Shown: positions 53,150-64,000 of the stretch, piece after piece
Layout: the number at the start of each line of letters is the position of its first letter
How positions within the stretch are numbered: the first letter of the stretch is position 1
Source of the DNA: Amphirosellinia nigrospora
Taxonomy: Eukaryota; Ascomycota; Sordariomycetes; Xylariales; Xylariaceae
DNA: 64,000 bases
Direction of reading: 5' to 3'
NCBI GenBank assembly: GCA_004123355.1
Contig: SCHM01000007.1
Location: 1,178,001-1,242,000 of the forward strand
Position numbers and translations under genes: made by a program
The notes under the pieces: generated by a model
Seen by the model: the letters and a program-made list of their open reading frames with translations, nothing else
Told to the model about the DNA's origin: nothing
Databases searched by the model: none

Positions 53150-55200
53150 ATCTGATCTGGCCACCTGGGTAGCTATACGGTTGGACAGCTTATTATGCAT
53201 TGCTTGGTGTAGATGCTTGAGCGATTCGACCAAGTGACCCTCAGGCACCTCGGGATACTCCCGTGTTGTTGCCCGGTAAGCTTCCTCATCAGCCACTACA
53301 TGACCCTGTGGAAATCCTAGAGCGTTGATGTAGTAAATCGTTGCACGGGATAAATAGCGGGTGAGGTAGTCTGTCTCGCCAGTAGCGGCGGTTTTATCTG
53401 CGCTTTCTTTAATTCTGCCAAATCCGCGATGAGCTATTTTATGCTAGTCTCGAGTATCTCCCAATTGGCATTCAAATGGGTTGTAATTGCGTCTGTTAGT
53501 TGGTGAAACATAGTCTCTGGAATGCCCGATGGACCGTCTCCCTACTCTCGTATTGCCCCTTGATTATTAGCGTCGGCGTCAGCTATCTTAGTAGCTAGAA
53601 TATTGTTTATCCGTCGGGCGTTGCCCTGGAGGTCTGCCATTAGCTCCTTTAAATCTGATGCGAGTTGACTGTTATGAGCCTAGCTATCGGCGATAAGATC
53701 AATAAACTGGACTTTATTTTGTTTATCGGACTGTATGCCGTGCTGTTGAAGAAGACTAAGTCTCCCGTCTTCAGGTTAGCCGTCTTCTCATGCGGTCTAG
53801 GAGCAATCATTCGCGGTGTCGGTGTTAGTGATGAAGAACTCGGAGTAGTAGCCCGTAGAGCCGGAATAGTTGGACACTCTCCCGTTAAGCTACGGAGAAA
53901 TCTCCGGGGGGCAGTGCCGGCGCCGGTAAAAGGTAGCTTGGTTTGGGGTGGTTTGGAGTGATGGCAGTGATGTCAGTGATTCGCCAAGTGCAGGGTTAAA
54001 GTGGAATATTCTCGCAGGGTATATCCTTCATCATCACCACCAGTCGCCGTATACTCAGGGGAAATAGGGGCATTTACGGAGAAGCGAGCAGTGCTGGAAG
54101 ATAGCGTCAATGTATTTAGCTAGGTATCTGCAAGAATATCCGTTGAGTTGGTTGACCCATGGACGAATAAAAGTAGCTGCTGCTATGCTGTTAGTGCGTC
54201 GATAATCCATGAGTCCGGTACGTAGTTGTTCCACTGAAGATCATGAGCGGGATCACGCTCGCGGGCCTTTTCCAGTACATGTTGAATGCGAAGCTTGTCG
54301 AGCGAAATCATGCCCAGGGCATCTTGGAAATTGAGGTCTTTATCTTGCAAAGTTTCTCTAAATCTATCGGCCTTGCGTGCCGTATACGCCTCAGTGAACT
54401 TGCTCGCTAACTCGTGCCTCTTTACTGAAAGACCAAGCTCATTGGCAGTATTCGTAGAAGTCTTGACGACGATAATTTTCTCAAATCGTCCCACGGAAGT
54501 AGTATTCTACTAGCATCATAACACATTGAGCTAGTGTCCTCCATGTCAAGAAGCGTGTATGCTTCTGGCTTGGCAACCTCTGCCATTTTATCTGTGTCGT
54601 AGAAGCTCCGAAGTCGACAAATTATAGATAAAAGCAGAGACCGGAAAATAAGCTGTTCCTGAAGGCTTATGGCTCCTGTATGCCTATTATCCCAGTGTCG
54701 ACACCATCTCCAGAGGACTCCTTGCTTAGTTCCAGTGGTTAACTGGGATTGTAGTCATGTCTTCAACTGCTGTGGTGGTATCTGGTTGATTGGCATGACA
54801 TCGCGCGACACTCACCTATGGTCATTGTCCTGGCCAGCTCCGGCCACTTGATCCGAGCCGTCAACTTTGTCACCCTGATGGGCGCTAACAATTGTCGCGG
54901 GGATGTGGAGTCTATATATATCATGCAGCCAAATGGTGACAACGGCGTCGTTTTGTCCGTCAGAACAATATCATCATGTTCTTGTACGTCGCGCAACGCT
55001 CGCATATGATCGTTGTTCTGACGAATCTCGGCGACACTATCTTGGCCCGGGTGGGCGTTGACGATACCATCATGCTCTTCACCGACCACCTCGCTTCGGC
55101 TATCATCAGTAGTCGTTTCCCTGCTAGCGTAGCGGCCCCCTCCAATATTGGTAGCCCTTTAGAGTTAGGTTTTCTGCCCATTGAGTCTTTTCGGCACTAC
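53150..55200 (-). pseudogene. Decayed multi-exon gene, unknown family
   Basis: A chain of protein-like minus readings runs the length of the region: GEEHDGIVNAHPGQDSVAEI and PLSPFGCMIYIDSTSPRQLL (about 54830-55110) ending at a GTGAGT donor near 54812; MAEVAKPEAYTLLDMED near 54590; KRHELASKFTEAYTARKADR and DALGMISLDKLRIQHVLEKA (54183-54494); a Ser/Thr/Pro-rich linker near 53780-53900; INNILATKIADADANN and MFHQLTDAITTHLNANWEIL near 53450-53640; and a clean C-terminus LTRYLSRATIYYINALGFPQ to a stop near 53150. Several stops and shifts break it. The product would have exceeded 500 aa. I do not recognise it. Confidence 0.45.
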
Positions 55201-55289
55201 AGGAAGCTCCTACCAAACAACAAGATATAGTCAGCCAGCTTAAATACTTCTGCTTTGCGATCTTCCTCTTGCAATAAACACGAGCCTAC

Positions 55290-58200
55290 ATTTTTAAAGC
55301 TTTTATTTTGCTATATTAAATACATATTTTTTTAAATAATAGTTTTAATTTAAATATAATATTTTAATAAAAATAATATTTAATTTATTTTAATTGTTTT
55401 TTTATTATTTTATATAAACTAAATATATTATTAATATATTTATAGTATAAAAAAAATATTTAAAGTTTTTAAAACTATAAAAATAGTTTAAATTAAAAGT
55501 TAACTATAAATTTAAATATAATTTTTATTATTTTAATATAAAATATATAGCTAACTAAATATTTTATAATATTTTTATAAACTATAATTAAAAAAACTTA
55601 AATATTTCGAATATTAATATAATAATAATTTAAATATATTATAATTAATTAATATTTATATTTTAAATTAAACTTATAATATAAACTAATTATAAAAATA
55701 TTTAGTTTTTTATATATATTTATAAATAAAAAAAGCTAATACCCGGAAAGTTTTTATTTTATTTTATTATAGTTTAATATAAATTAGGGCTTTTTTTATA
55801 GTTTTTATATTATAATGTTTTTATTTTTATTAATTAATATTAATATAGCTATTTGGTTTAAAAAACTTTTATTAACTACTATAATAAACTTAAATATATT
55901 AATATTAATATATTATTTAATTAAAATATTTAGTTAATATAAATCTAAATATAATTAAAATTATTTAGTTAATTTATTTGATAGTTTTATTTTTTTTTTT
56001 AGTTTTATTTTATATATAAAAAATTAATTAGTTTTATTATATTTTTAATATTTATTATATTATAGTTTTTATATATATATTAAATATACATATAATATTT
56101 TATTATTTATTTTAGTATTAACGGACCGAATTATAGTTTTATAGTTAATTATTATTTATATATATTATTTTGTTAGATATTTTTTTTAATATAATTAGTT
56201 AACGTATTATTTTTCGATTTATAAAAAATTTAACTTTTAGTTTTTTTTTTACGCGTTATATAAAATTTTTTTTTAATATAACGAACTAATCTAAATATAA
56301 TATATTAAAAGCTAATATAATTAATAAACTATAAAACTATTTATATATTTATTTTTCTAGATATATTATATTTAAATATAATATATATATTTTAATTAAA
56401 TATAATCTAAAAAAATAAATAATATTTTTATATTAGCCGATTTAATAACCCGGCTAAATTAAAATTAATAATTTAGTTTAATAATTTATATTTAAAATAT
56501 TTTATATTTATATAATTTTTATTATTATTATTATTTTTTACATTAAATTTTAATATATTTTTATATATTTTTTTATAATATTAATATTTTTTTAATATAA
56601 AAAAGTTAGTTTATAAGTATTTTTAATAATATTATTAGCTTTTTTAATATTATTAGTTTTTTTTTAACGTTAAAATCTTTTATAATAAAAATAAACTTTA
56701 AATATTAAATAACGCTATAATGTTTTAAAGCTATAATAATTTTAATAATAAAAAATATTTTTTTTATTTTTTAGTAGTTATATTATTATTTATATAAAGC
56801 AAATAATATTTATAACTATTATATTAAATATTACGAATTTATTAATTTTTATAGTTTTTTTGTTTAAATTTAATAAAATAGTAGATTTTATTTTTATAAT
56901 AAATGATTAGCGGATTAAAATATTTAAATTTTTAATAATATTAAATAAAATTAATATTATTTTTTTTAATTTATTTAACTAAAGTTTTTTTTTACAATAT
57001 TTATATAATTTTTTTAATAGTAAATTTAATAACTAAAGTTATTTTATATATATTTAATAATATAATAATTAATATTTTTATTATTAAAATTATAATTTTT
57101 ATTTTTATATATTTTTTAGTTATATTTTTAGCTTTTTTTTTATTTATATTAATAAATATTTAAAATTATAATTAAAGTCCGGATTTAATTAAAAGAAAAT
57201 CTATAAAAAATATAAATATTTTAGTTTATTATAAAAACGTTTTATAATTTATTATATTTTTTTTTTTTAGCTTTTAATTCTTTTTAATAATTAAATAATA
57301 TATTTAAATTATATATTTTATACAGTTTAAATATATATTTAGTTATTTTATTATTTGCTAAATTTATAACTAAAACGTTATTTAAAGCTTTATATTTTTA
57401 ATAGCTAGTTTTATTATAATATTAAATATAGTTTAAAATATAGCTATAAAATTTTATAAATTTTATTGTAAAGTTATATTATTATTTATTATTTTTATAT
57501 AATAAATAGCTTAATATTTTAAAAAAATTTTATTATAATTAAATTATTATAAATATTAAATATTTTATATAAATTAAATATTCTACTTATAAAATAAATA
57601 TTTTTTTTTAATAATATATTATAATATAATTAAGTTAATTTAAATTAAACTTTTTAAAAATAAAGCTTTATAAATATAAATTTATTTATTAATAATATTT
57701 TTATTTTTAAATAAGCTTATTTTTATTATTATAACTATTTATTTTATTTTAATATATATTATAGCTATATATAGCTTTTTTTATTATAATAAAAATAAAC
57801 TTTTTTATTTTTTTTTAAATTTTTAAAATTATTAATTAATAAATAATTTAATAATTTTATAAAGATTATTTTAAAATAGTTTATTATATTTTTAATAACT
57901 TTTTTATTTATATAACTATAATTTTTTTATTTTTTTATTTATATAATTATTATTATAGTTATTATTATTATTATAATATAAAATATTCGTTAATTTTTAT
58001 TTAATTTTAATTAACATATATAAAAATAATCTTTTAATATATACTTTATTTAATAATAATTATAATATTTAATAACTAATTAGTTTGTTCGATTTTTTTA
58101 ATATATTTGCTTTTATATAAAGTATATTATATTATAATAAATCGACTAAAAAATAATTTTATATATAATAAATTAAAAATAGTTAAAATTAGAAATAAAA

Positions 58201-61200
58201 TTTAAAAATTAATAAAAATAATTAACTTATTTATTTTAATAAAATAAAATTATTAATATTTTTAATAGTTTTTTAATAAAAATATTTAAAATTTTATATA
58301 AAATTTTATAAATTATTTTTATTTTTTATTATTTTATATATTTAGCTTTTTTTTAGCTTTCTTAGTAATTATTTCGAAACGTTTTAAATAATTTTAAAAT
58401 ATTTTTTTAGCGTTTTAATTTTAATAGTTTTTTATAATAAAGCTTTTTAACGTAAATTATAGTTTTTAAAACTATTAATAAATCTCAAAATAATTGTTTA
58501 TAAAAAATATTTTTTATTAAAAATCTAGCTATAGTTTTATTATTAATATAATATTAGTTTAATAAAATAAAATAAGAAATTTTTAAAAAAATTAAAACTA
58601 TAAAGCTAAATAATATTAAATTAAAAATTAATATAAAATATTAAACGTTAAAATTTACTATACTTTAATAAAAGGGGATTTTTATAAAGGGTCCTTACTA
58701 TAAAGTGGAGCTTATTTTATTAATAAGTAAAGTTTAGTTTTATAGATTAAATAAAAAAACTAAAACTAAGTAAGTTTTTTACTTTTAATAAAAGCTTTAT
58801 TTAATATTTGTTTTTTTTTATTAATAATATAAACTTAATATTATACTATTTTTAATAAAGCTTACTAAATAATATAATAAGTTTTATAATTTTTGTTTTT
58901 AAATTATTTTAGTTTTTATTTTTTTTTCGGCCGGTAGTTTATTTATATAGCCACTTTTAATCGTTTTAATAATATTTTATACCGTTTTATAACTTTTATA
59001 GTATTTTAAAAGTATTTAAACTTTATATTAGTTTATTTTATATCGATTTATATTTTAGTAAAATAAAAAAAGCTTAAAAAGGTTTATATTAATATTATTT
59101 TATATCGATTTATATTTTAGTAAAATAATAAAAATATAAAATATTTTAATATTTGTTTATTTAAAAAAAACTACGTTATTGTTTTATAATTTTATATAGT
59201 TTAAATAAGATATAACGGTATTAGTTTTTAATAATTTATATCGAGTTAATTAGTTTTTAGTTTAATATTAATTTATAATTTTAATATTGCGCCGATTTAG
59301 TTATAGCTAAATATTTATGTTTTAGTATTATTTTTAAAATAGTTTTACTATTGTTATACTAATTATATCCGGTTAAAGCTAACGTTTATAATAATATACT
59401 ATTGTTTATAACTTTAGCTATATTATATTTTAGGTTTTTTATACGTTATTTTATAATTTTTATAAAAAGATTAGTTATTTATTTTATTATAATTTATGAT
59501 TGTTTTATAATTTTAGTAAATCCGGCAAAACTATTTATTTGTATTATATTTTAAGTTATTATATAGTTTATTATTTTTTAATATAAAAGTATAAATTATA
59601 ATAATTAATTAATTTATATATTATAGGATAGCTAACTATAAATGTTATATATTTATATAATTACTTTATTTTAAATTTTATTTGGATTTTTATATTAATT
59701 ATAGTATATTTAATTATATTATTTTTAGTAGGTTTTTTTTAATTAGTTGTTTTATAAGTTATAATTAAAGTTTATTTAGAATTTAAAGCAAATATTATTA
59801 TTAAAACTAAGTTAAAAAAAGTTAATAGTTTATTTTAAAAGCTTAAAAGTTTTATAGTTAAATATAAAGTTTTAGCTTTAATTAAAAATTTAATACTAAG
59901 GTTAATTAAGGTTGGTTTTATTTTAGTACTATTATTTAAGCTTAATATATTGTTATAATAGCTTAAGCAATTTATAATAGTTTTAGCAAAAAATTTAATA
60001 AAAAATTTATATTGTTTTTTGCTATACTTTGTTAAACTATAATATTTAGGCTAGTATTGTTGCTAAATTTTAATTTGCTGCTAAAATTACTAGCGGTTAT
60101 TAAATTTTTGTTTATATTTTTAAAATAAAGGATTTAAATTTTAATATATTTGGAAAAATATAAAATATAGCTATTTATATTAAATTTTAGTATATTTTTT
60201 TATTTTAAGTTTGCTTACGATTTTAAAATAATAAATTAAAAATTTATTTAAACAAATAATTAAAAAAATAAAAGTTATCCGTTTATTTTTAATAAATTTA
60301 ATAATAATAACTAAATATAAAATTATATTAAAAAAAAGTTTAAATAATAAAATAATTAGTTTAATATTATTATATATTAAATAACGGTTTAAAAAAACTT
60401 GTTTATTTTATTAATAAATATTATTAATATAAACTAAAAAGTTAAAAATATTAATTAATATTAGTTAAGCTAGCTATAAATTAAAATAGGTTAATAAAAA
60501 AGTTTTAAAATTAAAAGCTAAAAATCGATCTTTAAATTAACCTTTAAGCTAATAAACTTTAGTTTATTTATACGTCAAACTAGTTTTATAAGTATAAATA
60601 TAAATATTATTAATAAATATGACGCGTTTATTATATAAATAATTTAACTAAATATATAGATTGCCGCTAATAAGTACGCTAGCTATAATTATTATATAAT
60701 TAAAATTAGTATATTTTTTTAATAAAAATATTAGCAATTAATATTAAAATATATTATTACTAGCTAAATAGTTATAATAAATAAGCTGTTGGCCTAATAA
60801 TAGCTATTAATAGTTAGCGGAGCTAGCTATAGCTAAGTATATTTAGATAAAATCAATAGGTATTATATATTTTTAGTATAATTTTATTTATTTTTGTTTT
60901 TTTTTTTTAGTAATAAAAATAAGACTTTAAAAAAAAAGTTTTTTACGAGCAATAAATACGCTTAAAAATTAAAGCTTAATAGTTTTTTATAAAAAATATT
61001 TTATATAATAATTAATATTATTATATTTATTTTATTTATTAATTATTTATTTAATTAAAATAAATAAAGTTTAAAGTAGTTATTTATAAGCGTTTTATTT
61101 AAAAACGTTTTTTAAGATTTAACTTTTAAAAATATTATTTAAACTTAAATAGTTTATTAATAAAGCTTTTAATTTTTATTTAAAAACGATTATTTTAATA

Positions 61201-64000
61201 ACTAATTAATTATTTTTAGCTTTTATAAATATAATAAAATTAATATAAATAATATTTAATTTTAGTTTATATAAATATTTTAATAATATTAAATTATTAT
61301 TTAAATAGTTTTAATAATTTATTTAATAGTTTAAAAAGTTAAATATATTTAAAAAATATTGTTTTTATTTAAGATTATTTATATTATTAATATTTTTGTA
61401 TTAAAAAGCTGCTATTTTTATAAATTTAAATATTAAATTATAAAAAATTATAAAAAAAATATTGATAATATTATTATAATAAAAAACTTATTAAAACTAT
61501 AATAACTTTTTAAAAATTAATATTTAAACTATTTAATAAATAATAAAATTTATAAAACTAAAAACTTAATATATATTAATTAAAAAAAAATAAGTTTTTT
61601 ATTTAATATTATAATTATATTTAAAAAGTTATAAAATAAATAAAAATCTAAAATGTATTTAAAACTTTTATTATTTTTATATTTATTAAAAATATTTTTT
61701 ATTATTAAAAAACTTTATATATAATATTATTTTAATTTTAATAATTTATTTATATTATTTAAACTTAATAAATATTATTTTTATTATTATTAAATAAAAA
61801 ATTAATTAAAATTTAAAATAAAATATGTTTTTTAATATCATTATTAAATAGTTCGATAAATTTATAATCGTTTATAATTAATAGTTAATTTATTTTTATA
61901 ATTAATTTTATAATTAGTTTATTATTATAATTATTATTTTTAAATATTAAAATTAAAATTTTAAAATTTTTATATATAGCTTTAAAATAATAAATTATAT
62001 TAAACTAGTTTTAATTAAAAAGTATTTTATTATATTTAATAAAATATTAAATTTATAAATTATACTATTAAATATATAAAAAACTATTAGTATATAAGTT
62101 TAATATTTAATTAACCTAGTAATAAATTAATAATTATTAGTGCTTAAGGTAGCTATATAATATAATAGCACGTGGTTTTATATGCGCGCTTAAATACTAT
62201 GCATATAAAAAAGCTTTTTTTACGTAGGATAAAAAAAATATTAAGCATTATAGCTGCTTAAGCAAATTTTTTAGTATATTAGTAAAAAATAGCTTATTTA
62301 GTTTATAACTAAAAAATAAAGTATAATAATAGTATAAAAATATTAATTAAGCTAACTAATTAATATTGTTTTTTAGTATTAAAATTATTTTATAAAAACT
62401 TTAATTTTTATATATTAATACGTTTAGTTTAATATTAATTATTTTAAAATATATATTTAAATAATAAACTATAATTTTTTAATTTTTCTTAACTTTTAAA
62501 TAAACTTTAAATTTTAGTAGCTATTAGTTAAAATAATTCGAGCTAAATTATTAATTATTTTTTAATATATTATTATTAATTAAATATATTTAAAAATATT
62601 AATTTTTAATAATTTATAATATTATATTTAGTAATAATATTTATATTTTATATATAATAGTTTATTTATTAATAAATTTAGTTTTTTATTTTAAAGTTTT
62701 TACGAAATTTTTAAAGTTTTAATTTTATTAATAATAGCTATATAATTATTATACGCTTTTTTTTAGTTTGTTTTTTTTTATTTATTGTTATATTTTATAT
62801 ATATTAAACGGATTTTTTATTATAATTAAAATTAGTTCTAAAATTTTTATTTTATTAAAAATTATTATATATTATAATTAAATATAAATTTATTTATATA
62901 ATTTAATTTTAATCAATAAAAATTATTTTAAAATTATAATTATAATATTTAATTATTTTATGCCCGTTTATAAAATATATTATTTATTTATACTTATAAT
63001 ATTTAAATATATAATATTATTATTATTATAATTATATATTTATAATAATGATACTATTATATCTATAGTACGTAATATTATATAAATATAAAATATATAT
63101 AATACTATTAATATAAATATATAATATTATAAATATAAAAATAATATTTTAATAAAGTTTAACGATAATACTGATATAAATATTATTTTTTAATAAAAAG
63201 TAATTTATATTTATTTAAATATATATTTATTTTTTACGCTAATAATATTTAATAAATTTATTAGTTATTGTTAATATTATATTTATAGTTTTTTTATTTT
63301 TTTTATTTTTTATAGCTATATTATTATTTTTAGCTTTATTTTTATTAGATTAATTTTTAATTTAAGCTTTTTAAGCTTATTAAATATTTTCATTATTTTT
63401 TTATTAAATCGGCAAGTTTTTTATTAATGATATATTTTAAATACTATTTATTATATTACGCTTAAAGCTTTTTATTTAATTAATAATATAGTGAAATATA
63501 AGTAAAATTTATATATTATAAAGAAATAAAAACGAAGTCTTTAAATTTATAAGAATTTATAGGTTTAAATAATATATATGTGTATAAGTATATGTGATAT
63601 TTTTTAGTATTAATCAAGTTTTTTATTTAATTTATATTATTATTAATAAAATATTAAAAATATTTAAATATTTATTAAAACGATTTAATAAATAATATTT
63701 TTAATAGTTTTATAATAAAATTTATTATAACTATATAAAATAATATAAATAGTTTTATAATTAGTTTTAATTTATTAAATATTTTCTATTAATTTATTAT
63801 ATTATTAAATTTAATAAATATATTATATTTGTTTATTTATTTAGCTATATTATATATTATAAAAAAAAAAGCGAAAAAAAATAGTTATTATATTAAAACT
63901 ACGTAATACTTGTTTATTTTATTTAAATATACTTAGCTATAATTAGCTTTGCTAGTTATTAATAGCTATTAATAAGCCGGCGGCCTATTTAGTCCGGGGT
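55290..64000. other. Extreme AT-rich block, RIP-like, transposon graveyard
   Basis: Composition changes abruptly at about 55290 to a sequence dominated by TA, AA and TT, in which CA and TG dinucleotides are scarce and TA is everywhere. This is the expected end point of repeat-induced point mutation (CA to TA on either strand). No ORF of useful length exists. A few less AT-rich islands remain (58670-58720, about 59870-60100, 62130-62290). Small internal repeats include TTTATATCGATTTATATTTT at about 59039 and again at 59101. The original elements are beyond recognition except for the inverted-repeat unit at 60778-63991. Confidence 0.8.
60778..63991. mobile_element. 3.2-kb unit with about 70-bp inverted repeats, RIP-mutated
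   Basis: The left end (about 60779-60848) and the inverse of the right end (about 63920-63991) align over about 72 bp around TAATAGCTATTAATA and TATAGCTAAGTATATTTA. About a dozen positions differ and all but one are transitions, as RIP produces. The inverted arrangement suggests a DNA transposon with terminal inverted repeats, though two oppositely oriented LTRs would look similar. The interior holds no readable gene. Confidence 0.6.

Noticed and set aside
1-64000. Bacterial operons, CRISPR arrays or phage-type gene clusters
   Set aside because: No evenly spaced repeats with spacers, no Shine-Dalgarno sites, and genes are spliced and widely spaced; the DNA is fungal.

Overview
The window reads as a transposon-rich, gene-poor accessory segment of a filamentous ascomycete (Pezizomycotina) genome. 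The signs are short introns (about 43-140 bp) with GT...CTAAC/CTGAT...AG signals, Ty3/Gypsy and Copia-type LTR debris, fungal DUF3435, F-box, JmjC-like and SPT5 sequences, and an 8.7-kb AT block that looks RIP-mutated. Nothing looks bacterial: there are no operons or Shine-Dalgarno sites, and I recognised no rRNA, tRNA or CRISPR. Most reading frames are decayed, so many entries are pseudogenes.

Layout. 1-4.3 kb: unrecognised, eroded coding traces. 4.3-10.3 kb: a broken Ty3/Gypsy fossil on the minus strand, carrying a long-inverted-repeat element that itself carries a solo LTR. 11.2-12.3 kb: a TA-flanked 192-bp MITE and a small three-exon gene. 13.5-17.0 kb: a decayed DUF3435 tyrosine recombinase (Starship captain family) with a solo LTR inside it. 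17.4-18.9 kb: a zinc-finger plus Myb/SANT gene and a short acidic ORF, both on the minus strand. 20.0-21.3 kb: a multi-exon gene whose 3' part is a tandem array of exon-intron units. 23.0-29.7 kb: a hypothetical ORF, a JmjC-like pseudogene hit by an LTR, a 426-codon coiled-coil ORF and a broken F-box gene.

30-40 kb is mostly small ORFs, solo LTRs and a hairpin-bearing repeat whose second copy lies near 52 kb; a tidy two-exon 82-aa gene sits at 37.0-37.3 kb. 40.4-42.3 kb holds a broken Ulp1/C48 protease gene with a second, degenerate protease-like block upstream. 43.0-44.4 kb is a GC- and CpG-rich island. 45.8-48.1 kb is a Gag-like ORF bracketed by 31-bp direct repeats. 48.7-49.6 kb is a truncated copy of the essential elongation factor SPT5. 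50.7-55.2 kb carries two more decayed genes. From about 55.29 kb to the end the sequence is extremely AT-rich, with a 3.2-kb unit bounded by inverted repeats that differ almost only by transitions.

The strongest candidate for a coherent system is the DUF3435 recombinase beside a Myb/SANT gene, which is the gene company of fungal Starship giant transposons. The recombinase is dead here and no element ends were found, so the region is best read as a degraded Starship or captain graveyard later used as a landing site by other elements. The rest is a record of nested insertions, solo-LTR formation and RIP-like mutation. All family names come from reading translated motifs by eye; no database search was run.
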